A stretch of 64,000 bases of DNA. Source: Paratractidigestivibacter sp003150175 (GTDB lineage Bacteria > Actinomycetota > Coriobacteriia > Coriobacteriales > Atopobiaceae). Every line of letters starts with the position of its first letter. Positions within the stretch are counted from its first letter, which is position 1. Positions 1 to 8,743 of this stretch are shown here, piece after piece. The stretch lies in NCBI RefSeq assembly GCF_964283195.1, contig NZ_CAXYLH010000002.1; one strand, 5' to 3'. The notes under the pieces were generated by a model, which worked only from the letters and a program-made list of their open reading frames with translations, was not told the DNA's origin and made no database searches. A program made the position numbers and the translations under genes.

Positions 1-361
1 AGGGGTTCTTTCCGAACGGCGCGAAGACGCAGATGACGGGGACCTTCTCGGCGGTGTTCGCCGGGCGATAGATGTCGGCGTAGATGGTGGTGCCGTCGCG
101 CAGCACGCAGGCCACGTCGCGCTCGCACATGACGTTGGGGATGTCGGTCATGTAGGTGTGCGGGTTGTACTTGGCGCAGAAGCCCATGGTGGCGACCATC
201 TCGCCGTCGCCGGCGTCGGGGTCCTCCTGCAGCCTGCGCTTGATCTCGTCGAGCTCCTCGCGGGACTTGCCCGGGTTGCCCTTGGCGAAGGGGACCTCGA
301 ACTCCTCCTGGTCCTTGCCGAAGGTCATCTTTTTGTAGATGCCCTTGTACTCGTCGGCCAT
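1..361 (-). CDS. CocE/NonD (S15-type) hydrolase, N-terminal fragment
   Basis: The reading frame enters from the window edge and only about the first 120 codons are present. The start ATG (359-361) has a good GAGAGGAG Shine-Dalgarno upstream. After a charged N-terminal extension of about 80 residues, the stretch RDVACVLRDGTTIYADIYRP is the typical opening of the X-Pro dipeptidyl-peptidase/cocaine-esterase alpha/beta-hydrolase family, in which the first strands precede the nucleophile serine; that serine lies outside the window. Family members hydrolyse esters or amides in the cytoplasm. It is divergent from the PucR-type regulator and may belong to the same locus as the reductase genes, possibly cleaving an ester before reduction (inference). 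The substrate cannot be told. Confidence 0.75.
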   Translation of the reverse strand, partial: MADEYKGIYKKMTFGKDQEEFEVPFAKGNPGKSREELDEIKRRLQEDPDAGDGEMVATMGFCAKYNPHTYMTDIPNVMCERDVACVLRDGTTIYADIYRPANTAEKVPVICVFAPFGKNP

Positions 362-601
362 GCAAACTCCTCTCGGGTTTTGCCTATCCGGCACGCGCCC
401 CGCTTCGCGGTTGCGCTTTCGGATCCGTCGTGGATTAGTCTCCCGATTCGGCCGCCTTCGGTCATTGGACTAGGTGACAAACTTTGCGCTTGGCCGCGGC
501 TTCGGGTGGTACCCGTGAACACCGGGGGCGGGCCATGGGCGAAAACGCGGGTTCCGCGGTATCATGTGGGGCAAAACAACGTGACGCCGGGGGACATACG
601 C

Positions 602-2158
602 ATGAAATTAAGGACGGTCTTGAACGAGCTCGCCTGCACGGACTGGCGCGCAGGCAAAGAGAAGCTGCTCGACGAGGATGTCCTTCTTACCCCCGAGTAC
701 GACACGAGCGTCCCGCCCGAGGCGCGCCTTGTGCGCATGTGCCGCTTCTCCGAGTTCCAGGAGGGCACGGCCAAGCCCGGCCCGAGCCACATCATGCTTG
801 TGCTCGCGGGCCCGGAGATCCCCGCCGGGGCACGCGTCGCCGGCGACTTCGTGCTCGTCGCCGCGCGGGCGAGCTACGATGATTTTCGCGCCGCCTTCCT
901 CGACCTGCCTGCCAAGGCTGCCGTGCTCGAGCTCAGGCGCGACCGCATGTTCGAGGCGTTCCTGGCCTCCTACGACCTGCCGCAGTTCGCCAAGCGCTCC
1001 TCCGCGGTCCTCGGCAACCCGGTGATCATCACCAACGCCGACATGCGCCTTCTGGGCACTGCCGGGGACTTCCCCGAGGACGCCCCCGATGTCCAGCAGG
1101 TCCTCTCCCAGGGCTACGTGACCGAGGAGGTCAACACCGCCCTCGAGGACGACGGCATGATCGACTCCGTGTGCCATGCCCGCCACTCGGTCATGAGCAA
1201 CGTTGTGCGCTACGGCCGCAGGTGGGTAACCTCGATCATCCATTACCACCACCTCGAGATGGGCCGCTACGACGTTATGGAGAAGGACCGGCCCATCACC
1301 GGCTTCGACCTCGAGCTCATCGACTACGCGGGTCAGCTCGCCGGCGTCATGATCGATAGGCTGGGCGCCGCGGGCGAGCGCGTGGGGTCTGGCTCCTCCG
1401 TCCTGCGCGACCTTGTGGAGGGCTCCTTCGTCAATGTTCAGACCATGCGCGCACAGGTGCTCCTCACGAGCCTTCCGCTCGACGTGAGCTATGTGCTGCT
1501 CGTGGTCACCGGGCAGCGCAACGCCGATAAGGACTATCACGCCCGCGTGGGCACCATGTGCGCCCGGGCGCTGCGAAACAGCCTGTGGTGCGCCCGCGAG
1601 AACTGCCTCGTCGTGCTCGCGCCCATCGGAAAGAACGAGACCGCCGGCTACGACGACTATGCGCGCGCCCAGCGTCGCCTGACGTCGAACAAGGCCCTCA
1701 TGACCACCTTGGCGAACAACGAGCTCTCGCTCTTTGTGAGCGAGCCGTTCGGCGATTTGCTCATGTGCCCGGGGCGCCTGCGTGAGGCGACCGACCTCGA
1801 GAAGGCCATCCGCGAGCCCGAGCCCGGGCGCGCCTACTACTACTGGGAGCACCGCTTCGCCGCGCTCGCGAGCTCGGCGGGCGCCCCCGACCGGCTCGAG
1901 ATGCTGCTCGACAAGCGCGTGGTCGCCATGGCCGACTACGACCGCGAGCATGGGACCGCCTACCTGCAGACGGCCATCATGAGCGTGCGCTTCCCCGGCA
2001 GCCCCGCCGACGCCGCCGCGGCGCTGAACGTCCACCGCAACACCTACTTCTACCGCATGAACAAGGTGCGCGAGCTGTTCTTCATCGACCTGAAGGACGG
2101 CGACGACCGCCTGGCACTCAGCTTCTCCGCCTCCATCATGGAGGGCATGGAGAAATAG
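602..2158 (+). CDS. PucR/CdaR-family transcriptional regulator
   Basis: A 518-residue protein. ATG 602 is chosen because a GGGGGA ribosome-binding site lies just upstream and the open frame before it looks non-coding. The C-terminus (about residues 455-515) contains LNVHRNTYFYRMNKVRELF, the characteristic PucR C-terminal helix-turn-helix, followed by the usual 'D..D.R..L..S' tail. The N-terminal 300 residues have no obvious known sensor domain; the middle resembles the GGDEF-like region of CdaR proteins. It stands divergent to a hydrolase and directly upstream of a flavodoxin, so it probably controls this locus in response to its substrate (inference). PucR-type regulators often control catabolic genes. 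Confidence 0.8.
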   Translation: MKLRTVLNELACTDWRAGKEKLLDEDVLLTPEYDTSVPPEARLVRMCRFSEFQEGTAKPGPSHIMLVLAGPEIPAGARVAGDFVLVAARASYDDFRAAFLDLPAKAAVLELRRDRMFEAFLASYDLPQFAKRSSAVLGNPVIITNADMRLLGTAGDFPEDAPDVQQVLSQGYVTEEVNTALEDDGMIDSVCHARHSVMSNVVRYGRRWVTSIIHYHHLEMGRYDVMEKDRPITGFDLELIDYAGQLAGVMIDRLGAAGERVGSGSSVLRDLVEGSFVNVQTMRAQVLLTSLPLDVSYVLLVVTGQRNADKDYHARVGTMCARALRNSLWCARENCLVVLAPIGKNETAGYDDYARAQRRLTSNKALMTTLANNELSLFVSEPFGDLLMCPGRLREATDLEKAIREPEPGRAYYYWEHRFAALASSAGAPDRLEMLLDKRVVAMADYDREHGTAYLQTAIMSVRFPGSPADAAAALNVHRNTYFYRMNKVRELFFIDLKDGDDRLALSFSASIMEGMEK

Positions 2159-2194
2159 GGAGCCGAGCAAGGTGCTTCTTTTTCAGGCTTTTTA

Positions 2195-2231
2195 CCTGCG
2201 CATTTGTGATTCAGCACAAAGCCTGCGCAGG
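2195..2231. promoter_or_regulatory. Nested palindrome upstream of the flavodoxin gene
   Basis: An 8-bp inverted repeat (CCTGCGCA at 2195-2202, TGCGCAGG at 2224-2231) encloses a 6-bp one (TTTGTG at 2203-2208, CACAAA at 2215-2220). A possible extended -10 (TG-T-TATCTA, 2241-2249) follows. It may be an operator for the PucR-type regulator or a transcription terminator for its gene. The absence of a T-run directly after the second arm favours an operator. No convincing -35 was seen. Confidence 0.4.
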
Positions 2232-2347
2232 AAGTAGTTCTGTTATCTATACGCCAGCCTAACGGTTTTGGCCCTAACCTTCCCCTCAGTTGATCGCGGC
2301 GCGGGGGCGCCGCCGTAGGGCTTTGCCCGGAGAGGAAAGGGGTCGCC

Positions 2348-3346
2348 ATGACCAAGATCGTGGGCGTCTCGTTCGGCACCAAGAACGGCAACAACGACAC
2401 CATCTGCAAGGCGGTGCTTCTGGCGGCGCAGAATCAGGGCTGCGAGGTCGAGTTCATCCGCGCGATGGACCTTGACATCAAGCACTGCACCGGCTGCATC
2501 ACCTGCGTGAAGATGCTCATGAGCGGCACCAAGAACATGTGCGTCCACAAGGACGACTTCGATTGGCTCGCTTATCAGATGTTCCGCGCCGACGGCGTCG
2601 TCATGGTCGACCCGATCTTCGAGACCGGCGCGTCGGGCCTGTTCCACACGATCATGGACCGCTTCAGGCCTCGCATGGACACCGGCAACAACTTCATCTC
2701 GACGCAGATCGCGCAGGGCCGACTTGCCCAGGGAGGAGACGCCGCGCGCGGCGTTGCCGTGCCCGACCCCGCCATCATGAGCCCGAAGGCCGTTTCCTAT
2801 ATCGGCATCGGCGGCTCGGACTGGGGCACGCACGTCCAGTCGGAGCATCAGCTTCAGGCCATGACCCCCAGTTGGCAGGTCATCGACAACGAGTGGGTCC
2901 CCTGGTCCAAGACCGCCCTCATGGACGACGCCCTGATCGATCGCGCCACGCAGATCGGCGAGAACCTCGCCGCCGCGGCAAAGAAGATCCAGGAGAACGT
3001 CGCCGCGGGCACCGACCCCTACTCGGGCGTTGGGTACCAGGGCAAGAAGGGCATCTGCCCCCACTGCAACTGCAACGACTTCTACATCGTCCCGGGCGAG
3101 AACCGCGCCATCTGCTGCGTCTGCGGCCTTGAGGGCGAGCTGTCCGTCGAAGGCGGCGCCGTCAAGGTCACCTACCGCCCGGAGGACCTCCACAAGGCCC
3201 ACGACATCATCTCGGGCAAGCAGATCCACGGCAAGGATATCCAGGAGAACGAGGGCAAGCTCGCCGAGATGAAGAAGACCCAGGCGTATAAGGACCGCGT
3301 CAACTTCTACAAGAACGCCATCCCGGTCACGGCTCCCGCCAAGTAG
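2348..3346 (+). CDS. Flavodoxin-fold iron-sulfur flavoprotein with C-terminal zinc-ribbon/rubredoxin-like domain
   Basis: A 332-residue protein with a strong SD (GGAAAGGGG). Residues 1-200 have an NADPH-dependent FMN reductase/flavodoxin fold: an N-terminal strand with phosphate-binding loop (SFGTKNGNNDTI), then CTGCITC and a further Cys near residue 63. This compact cysteine motif is typical of Isf-type iron-sulfur flavoproteins. The C-terminal third contains CPHCNC and CCVC, a four-cysteine zinc-ribbon or rubredoxin-like module. Such proteins transfer electrons in the cytoplasm of anaerobes. It sits between the regulator and the flavoprotein reductase, separated from the latter by a terminator-like hairpin. 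Its role as an electron carrier for the locus is inferred. Confidence 0.75.
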   Translation: MTKIVGVSFGTKNGNNDTICKAVLLAAQNQGCEVEFIRAMDLDIKHCTGCITCVKMLMSGTKNMCVHKDDFDWLAYQMFRADGVVMVDPIFETGASGLFHTIMDRFRPRMDTGNNFISTQIAQGRLAQGGDAARGVAVPDPAIMSPKAVSYIGIGGSDWGTHVQSEHQLQAMTPSWQVIDNEWVPWSKTALMDDALIDRATQIGENLAAAAKKIQENVAAGTDPYSGVGYQGKKGICPHCNCNDFYIVPGENRAICCVCGLEGELSVEGGAVKVTYRPEDLHKAHDIISGKQIHGKDIQENEGKLAEMKKTQAYKDRVNFYKNAIPVTAPAK

Positions 3347-3366
3347 GGCTTAGCCGCGGGATTTGC

Positions 3367-3398
3367 GAGGGCCGCCCCGGGATGCCGAGGCGGCCCTC
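3367..3398 (+). terminator. Intrinsic terminator after the flavodoxin gene
   Basis: A perfect 10-bp stem (GAGGGCCGCC at 3367-3376, GGCGGCCCTC at 3389-3398) is followed by TTT, 21 nt after the stop codon. Confidence 0.75.
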
Positions 3399-3562
3399 TT
3401 TCCATGGTTCGATCGCACAAAGGCTCACGCGCAGCCCGTTCAACCTCGGTGCGCCTGCACATGGTTCGCCAAGACGTTCCGCGCGAAAGTGTAGCTGTCG
3501 ATGTACATGCAATTCGCATGGCAAACGGGAGCCCGCACGGGCCCTGAATAAGGAGGATTCGC

Positions 3563-5068
3563 ATGAAGCAGCTTGAGACAGACGTCGTCGTCGTGGCCGC
3601 CGGTCTCTCCGGCCTGGCCGCGTCCGTGGCCGCCGCGGAGGCGGGCGCGCGTGTCATCACCCTCGAGAAGGCCCCCATCACCGGCGGCGCCGCGAACATG
3701 GGCATGGGCCCGGCCGCGGCCGGTTCGCCCCTTCAGAAGGGCTCGATGATCGAGGTCACCCCCGGCGAGCTCTTCCGTCGCCACATGTTCTACACCCACT
3801 ACCAGGTCGATGCCCGCCTCGTGCGCGACTACTACTTCAAGTCCGGCGACACCATCGCCTGGCTTCAGGACATGGGCGTGGTCTTCAACTCCGTGCGCCC
3901 GGCGTTCCGCGCCCGCGAGCGCACCCGCGCCTACGCCGACGGCGAGTACACCTGGCACGTCGTCCAGCCCGAGGACGGCTCCGAGCCCGGCCCGCGCGCC
4001 GCGACCACGATGACCAAGCGCATGACCGAGCGTGCCCAGGACCTCGGCGTCGAGTTCATGCTCGAGTGCCCCGCCACCGGCCTGATCAAGGGCGAGGACG
4101 GCGCCGTCTGCGGCGTCACCGCACGCGACAAGGACGGGGAGGAGTACGAGATCTCCTGCAAGTCCGTGATCGTCGCCACCGGCGGCTTCGGCCACAACGC
4201 CAAGCTCATCCAGGAGAAGCTCGGCTTCGAGTGGGGCCGCGACCTCTTCTCGTTCGCCATCCCCGGCATGGACGGCGACGGCATCAACATGTGCCACGAG
4301 GTCGGCGGCGGCCACACGCCCGTGACCATGGAGCTCATGTACCAGATCCCCGACAACATGAACCACTTCTACGTCGAGGGCGCTTTCCGCCAGCCCTGCT
4401 ACTGGTGCAACCGCCTCGGCGAGCGCTTCATGCCCGAGGACGAGATCTACAACACCACCTTCGTCGGCAACGCCATCAACCACCTGCCCGGCAAGGTCGC
4501 CTACGCCATCTTCGACTCCCGCATGCTCAAGCACTGGAAGAAGGACGGCCCCGACATCGTCTCCCACGTGCACCCGCACGACCTCTACGAGGGCTTCGAC
4601 GAGCAGTGGGAGCGCGACCTCGCGGCCGGCTACCCCGCCATCTGCCAGGCGGACACCCTGGAGGAGCTCGCCGAGAAGGCCGGCATCGACGTCGAGGGGC
4701 TTCTTGCCAACGTCGACGAGTACAACGAGATGTGCGACAACGGCTGGGACGACATCTTCGAGAAGGAGCGCGAGTTCATGCGCCCGCTCGAGAAGGGCCC
4801 CTTCTACTGCTGCAAGCAGTACTGCGGCGCCTACGGCACCCTGGGCGGCGTGCTCATCAACCACAAGATGGAGGTCATGACCGACGACTATGAGGTCATC
4901 CCCGGCCTCTACTGCGTCGGCACCGACGCCTGCACGATCTACGGCGACTCCTACAACTACTGCATTCCGGGCAACACCATGGGCTTCTGCCTGAACTCGG
5001 GCCGCATCGCCGGCGAGAACGCCGCCTCCGCCCTCTTTGAGGACGCTGGCGACGAGGAGTGGTCGTAA
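3563..5068 (+). CDS. FAD-dependent fumarate-reductase-like flavoprotein (substrate unknown)
   Basis: A 501-residue protein with a clear AAGGAGG ribosome-binding site. It has the FAD-binding-2 fold of succinate dehydrogenase/fumarate reductase flavoproteins: an N-terminal dinucleotide-binding motif, VIVATGGFG at about residue 210, and a C-terminal LGGVLI...IPGLYCVGTDA block. There is no Tat or Sec signal, heme motif or membrane segment, so it should be cytoplasmic. Compared with flavocytochrome c, the HTMGG histidine is Gly (GAYGTLGG) and the catalytic Arg segment reads SYNYCIPGNT, so it is unlikely to reduce fumarate. The first Gly of GxGxxG is Ala (AAGLSG). Cysteines are unusually many around the predicted active site. 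Coriobacteriia carry many such paralogues acting on dietary or host compounds (known of the group); the substrate here is unknown. Confidence 0.8.
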   Translation: MKQLETDVVVVAAGLSGLAASVAAAEAGARVITLEKAPITGGAANMGMGPAAAGSPLQKGSMIEVTPGELFRRHMFYTHYQVDARLVRDYYFKSGDTIAWLQDMGVVFNSVRPAFRARERTRAYADGEYTWHVVQPEDGSEPGPRAATTMTKRMTERAQDLGVEFMLECPATGLIKGEDGAVCGVTARDKDGEEYEISCKSVIVATGGFGHNAKLIQEKLGFEWGRDLFSFAIPGMDGDGINMCHEVGGGHTPVTMELMYQIPDNMNHFYVEGAFRQPCYWCNRLGERFMPEDEIYNTTFVGNAINHLPGKVAYAIFDSRMLKHWKKDGPDIVSHVHPHDLYEGFDEQWERDLAAGYPAICQADTLEELAEKAGIDVEGLLANVDEYNEMCDNGWDDIFEKEREFMRPLEKGPFYCCKQYCGAYGTLGGVLINHKMEVMTDDYEVIPGLYCVGTDACTIYGDSYNYCIPGNTMGFCLNSGRIAGENAASALFEDAGDEEWS

Positions 5069-5117
5069 GGCCTTGAACGCGTGAGGCCCCTCGCCGGGGC
5101 CTCGCACCCGCCCGCTC

Positions 5118-5155
5118 AAGAGGCGCCCGGTCCTGGGGAGTTCCGGGCGCCTCTT
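5118..5155 (+). terminator. Terminator/attenuator between flavoprotein and FeS-flavin genes
   Basis: A 13-bp perfect stem (5118-5130 with 5143-5155), ending in CTCTTT, lies 50 nt after the flavoprotein stop. A smaller GAGGCCCC/GGGGCCTC hairpin precedes it at about 5083-5103. It may insulate, or only attenuate, expression of the downstream electron-transfer genes. Confidence 0.7.
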
Positions 5156-5187
5156 TGGGACTCATTCGACGTTTCGAGGGGAAACGC

Positions 5188-7320
5188 ATGAAGCTGACTA
5201 TCAACGGGAGAGAGGTCGAGGCCGCCGAGGGCGCCAACGTCCTCGAGGCGGCGCTCGACGCCGGCATCTACATCCCGCACCTGTGCAAGCACCCCGACCT
5301 CGAGGCCGTGGGCGGCTGCCGCCTGTGCATGGTCGAGGTCGAGGGGACCGACGGCCCCGTGTGCGCCTGCAAGACCGCGGCGCGCGAGGGCATGGTCGTC
5401 AACACGACGGGGGAGGAGGCCGACCGCGTGCGCAGGCTCGCCATGGAGCTCATCTTGGCCACGCACCCCGCCGATTGCACCGGCTGCCCCAAGTACGGTA
5501 AGTGTGAGCTGCAGTCCATGTACCAGTACATGGGAGTCTCTCCGTCGCGCTGGCGCGTGAAGAGCCGCCCGGTGCCCACCGACGACTCGAACCCGCTCAT
5601 CACCCACATGTTCACGCGCTGCATCCGCTGCGGCCGCTGCGTGCGCGCCTGCCGCGAGCTGCGCGGCGCGGGCGTCCTCGACTATCAGCGCACCGAGGAG
5701 GGCATCCGCATCGGCACCGATGGAAACGTGAGCCTGCAGCAGGCGGGCTGCCGCTTCTGCGGGGCGTGCATCGAGGTGTGCCCCACGGGCTCCATCGTGG
5801 ACACGCTGAACATGTTCGACGAGCGCAAATCCTACGCCGACAACGTCGTGCCGTGCCGCGAGGGCTGCCCTGCCCACGTCGACATCCCGCGTTACCTGCG
5901 GCTCATTCGCAAGGGCGAGTTCACCCGCGCCGCCGCTGTGGTCCGCGAGAAGGTCCCGTTCCCCGAGAGCCTGGGCGATATCTGCGTCCACAACTGCCAG
6001 GGCGCCTGCAAGCGCAACGAGCTCAACGGCACCCCGCTGTCGGTCTGCCGCCTCAAGCGCGCCGCCGCCGTCCGGGACACGGGCGAGTGGAAGGCCAACG
6101 TGCGCCACGAGCCCCTGACCGGCAAGAAGGTCGCCGTCGTCGGCGCCGGCCCCGCGGGACTCACGGCCGCGCTCTATTGCGCCGAGAAGGGCCACAAGGT
6201 CGTGGTCTTCGAGGCCAACGAGAAGGTCGGCGGCCAGATGCGCTACGGCATCCCCGCCTACCGCCTGCCCGACGCCACCGTGGACGCCGAGGTCGCCACG
6301 ATCCTGGAGATCGCCCAGGGCGACGACGCCGAGCCCCGCATCGAGCTTCGCTGCGGCGAGCGCGTGGCCGACCCGCGCGCCCTTCTGGGGGAGGGCTTCG
6401 ACGCCGTGCTCGTGAGCGTGGGCACCCACGACGGGACCGTGCTTCCCATACCCGGCCACGACCTCGACGGGGTCCTGCGCAACACCGACTTCCTCAAGGC
6501 CGCCCGCCAAGGCACGGCTCCCGACCTCTCCGGCCTGCGCGTCATGGTCCTCGGCGGCGGCAACGTCGCGTACGACTGCGCGCGCACGGCGGTTCGCCTG
6601 GGCGCTGAGTCGGTGGACATCGCCTGCCTCGAGGCCGAGGCCGCGATGACCTCCACGCCCGAGGAGCGCGCCGAGGCCGCGGAGGAGGGCGTCGTTTTGC
6701 ACGACGCCTACGCCTTCACGAGCATCAACGAGACCGAGGAGGGCTCGGGCAAGGTTGGTTCCATGACCATCCACAAGATTGAGCGCTTCTACTTCGACGA
6801 GAACCACCGCGCCGTGACCGAGCTGCTCGACGGCGGCCAGAAGACCATCGACGTCGACCGCGTGATCTTTGCCGTGGGCCAAAAGCCCGAGGGGACCTCC
6901 GCCATGGGCCTCGAGCTCACGCACGGCCCCTACATTGTCGCGGACGGCGAGGGCGCGACGAGCGCCGAAGGCGTGTGGGCCGCGGGCGACTGCGTCACGG
7001 GCACCAAGTCCGTGATCGCCGCCATCGCCGCTGGCCGTGCGTGCGCAAGCGCCATCGACCGGGCCCTTGGCGGCGACGGCGACATCGACGGCGAGCTCAC
7101 GGAGCACGAGGCGCCCGAGCAGCGGATCGGCCGCGCGCCCGAGGGGTTCTACGGCGGCCCGGTGCTGCCCAGGTTCGTCCCGGCTGCCGAGCGTCGCCGC
7201 GGCTTCGAGCCCTTCGAGTGCCCCTACAGCACGGACGAGGCCAAATGCGAGGCGGGCCGCTGCCTTCAGTGCGACCTTCGCCTCACCCTCAAGACCCCGC
7301 GCCTGTGGAACGAGTACTAG
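5188..7320 (+). CDS. NuoG-like ferredoxin / GltD-like FAD-dependent oxidoreductase
   Basis: A 710-residue protein; ATG 5188 follows CGAGGGGAAA. Domain order: residues 1-75 form a [2Fe-2S] ferredoxin (CKHP...CRLC...C); about 95-112 is the His/Cys cluster site HPADCTGCPKYGKCELQ as in NuoG; about 150-215 hold two [4Fe-4S] motifs (CIRCGRCVRAC, CRFCGACIEVCP). From about residue 230 to the end it is GltD/NfnB-like, with FAD motif GAGPAGL and second nucleotide motif GGGNVAYDCARTA, and it ends in more cysteines. This architecture belongs to cytoplasmic NAD(P)H-linked electron-transfer complexes, some of which bifurcate. With the next gene it probably supplies reducing equivalents to the neighbouring flavoproteins (inference). 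Confidence 0.85.
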   Translation: MKLTINGREVEAAEGANVLEAALDAGIYIPHLCKHPDLEAVGGCRLCMVEVEGTDGPVCACKTAAREGMVVNTTGEEADRVRRLAMELILATHPADCTGCPKYGKCELQSMYQYMGVSPSRWRVKSRPVPTDDSNPLITHMFTRCIRCGRCVRACRELRGAGVLDYQRTEEGIRIGTDGNVSLQQAGCRFCGACIEVCPTGSIVDTLNMFDERKSYADNVVPCREGCPAHVDIPRYLRLIRKGEFTRAAAVVREKVPFPESLGDICVHNCQGACKRNELNGTPLSVCRLKRAAAVRDTGEWKANVRHEPLTGKKVAVVGAGPAGLTAALYCAEKGHKVVVFEANEKVGGQMRYGIPAYRLPDATVDAEVATILEIAQGDDAEPRIELRCGERVADPRALLGEGFDAVLVSVGTHDGTVLPIPGHDLDGVLRNTDFLKAARQGTAPDLSGLRVMVLGGGNVAYDCARTAVRLGAESVDIACLEAEAAMTSTPEERAEAAEEGVVLHDAYAFTSINETEEGSGKVGSMTIHKIERFYFDENHRAVTELLDGGQKTIDVDRVIFAVGQKPEGTSAMGLELTHGPYIVADGEGATSAEGVWAAGDCVTGTKSVIAAIAAGRACASAIDRALGGDGDIDGELTEHEAPEQRIGRAPEGFYGGPVLPRFVPAAERRRGFEPFECPYSTDEAKCEAGRCLQCDLRLTLKTPRLWNEY

Positions 7321-7336
7321 GAAAGGAGCTGGAACC

Positions 7337-8422
7337 ATGACCATCGTCAACTTCATGCCTGCGTACAAGCAGGCCCCCGTCGCGCTCTGGCTCCTCAGGA
7401 ATGACGTGGAGGCCGCTGCCCGCGCCGTGCTCGCCTCGGGAGCCGAGGCCGTGCTCGTCCCGGCGGGCGAGCCTTGCGCCCCTGCGCTCGCCGAGGCTCT
7501 GGGAGACGCCGTCCGCGTCGTCGAGTGCTCCCCTGACCTCGGCTTCGTTTATGCGAACGGCTCCGCCGTGGCCAAGGTCCTCAAGGGCGAGAAGCCCATC
7601 CCGTCCTGCGCCGAGGGTGAGTGCGAGGACCGAAGCGTATCGGCCGCCGAGCTCCTGAGCCCCGAGGGCAAGCGCTGGGTGTGGGCCGAAGGCGCCGCCG
7701 CGCCCGTCCTTCTCGACAAATCGACGACCGTGGGCGCCGTCGTGGCTGCCGCGGGCGTCGGCGAGGACGACGCGAAGGCCGTTTACGTGGGCTACCCCGA
7801 CGGCGTGCTGTATAAGGCGGACGTCGCCGACGCGGCTTTGGACCTCGCGAGCGACTATGTCCGCGTCTACACGCAGAAGAACTGCATGGCCAACGCCCTG
7901 TCCGAGATCTGCGCCCAGTACCGGCACGAGACCTGCGGGCGCTGCGTCTTTGGCCACGAGGGCAGCCATCAGGTCGCGACCATCGTCGCTGACATCTGCC
8001 GCAAGAAGGGCAAGCCGACAGACATCGCCCTTCTCCGCGACCTCGCACCCGTCATGCAGACCCAGAGCCTGTGTGAGCAGGGACGCGTGCTTGCCCGCAC
8101 CGTGCTCTCGTTCCTCGACCTGTTTGAGGAGGAGATCGCCCAGCACACGACCAAGAAGGTCTGCTCTGCGGGGGAGTGCAAGGCGTATCTTACCGTCCAC
8201 ATCCTCGTGAGCAAGTGCCAGGCGTGCAACAAGTGCGTGGACTCCGACGTCTGCGAGGAGGACGCCATCCTCGGGCGCCCGCGCTTCATCCACGTGATCG
8301 ACCAGAAGGCCTGCACGCAGTGCGGCGCCTGCCTGGACGTCTGCGAGCACGGCGCCATCGTGACCGCCGGCGCCGTCAAGCCCAAGTGCCCGCCCAAGCC
8401 CATCCCCTTCAAGCGGAAGTAA
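7337..8422 (+). CDS. NuoF C-terminal-like iron-sulfur protein with two [4Fe-4S] motifs
   Basis: A 361-residue protein, 16 nt after the preceding gene, with AGGAAAGGAG upstream, so cotranscribed. Residues about 185-270 match the NADH-binding 51-kDa (NuoF) iron-sulfur region: ETCGRC, then SLCEQG about 55 residues later. The C-terminus has two ferredoxin motifs (CQACNKCVDSDVC and CTQCGACLDVC). The NADH/FMN-binding Rossmann core of NuoF, with its glycine-rich RGGAGFP-type loop, is missing, and the N-terminal 150 residues are not recognisable. The third cluster ligand of SCGxCxxC is Gly here (CGRCVFG). It is probably an electron-wire subunit partnering the preceding NuoG/GltD-type protein. Confidence 0.75.
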   Translation: MTIVNFMPAYKQAPVALWLLRNDVEAAARAVLASGAEAVLVPAGEPCAPALAEALGDAVRVVECSPDLGFVYANGSAVAKVLKGEKPIPSCAEGECEDRSVSAAELLSPEGKRWVWAEGAAAPVLLDKSTTVGAVVAAAGVGEDDAKAVYVGYPDGVLYKADVADAALDLASDYVRVYTQKNCMANALSEICAQYRHETCGRCVFGHEGSHQVATIVADICRKKGKPTDIALLRDLAPVMQTQSLCEQGRVLARTVLSFLDLFEEEIAQHTTKKVCSAGECKAYLTVHILVSKCQACNKCVDSDVCEEDAILGRPRFIHVIDQKACTQCGACLDVCEHGAIVTAGAVKPKCPPKPIPFKRK

Positions 8423-8550
8423 CCTGCGTTTTCGGCTTGTCTGATTTGACGGGTTGTGGCGGATGCCAAGGCGACCGTCCGATGCGCGGCGGATTCTGGT
8501 CGCGTGACCAATGAACGCATGCGTCGCCGCGAGAATACTCTTGCCCAGCA

Positions 8551-8602
8551 AAAGGCCCTTCTTGCTTCTTGCCCGCCATGCCGGGAAGCAAGAAGGGCCT
8601 TT
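8551..8602. terminator. Strong bidirectional terminator closing the redox operon
   Basis: A perfect 18-bp stem (8551-8568 with 8585-8602) with AAA at its base and TTTGTTTG following. It lies in the 321-nt non-coding stretch 8423-8743, which otherwise shows only the run-up to the next gene and no further recognisable element. Confidence 0.85.
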
Positions 8603-8743
8603 GTTTGTTCGCACGAGCGCACGGCCCCTCGTCGCGCATCCCTCGTTTGCGCAGACGGTGAACGTCCCCGCCGCGCGCCGTACCCTTCTTTCCAGAATGC
8701 GCGGGCGCCGGCCCGCGCCCGGATGCTCTGGAGAGGGGCAAAC

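Noticed and set aside
2203..2220. Rex redox-repressor site (TTGTG...CACAA)
   Set aside because: Spacing between the half-sites is 6 and not the 8 of the usual Rex operator, and the outer bases belong to a larger palindrome.
3563..5068. Respiratory fumarate reductase
   Set aside because: No export signal, no heme domain, no SdhB/C partner, and the substrate-binding His and Arg are missing.
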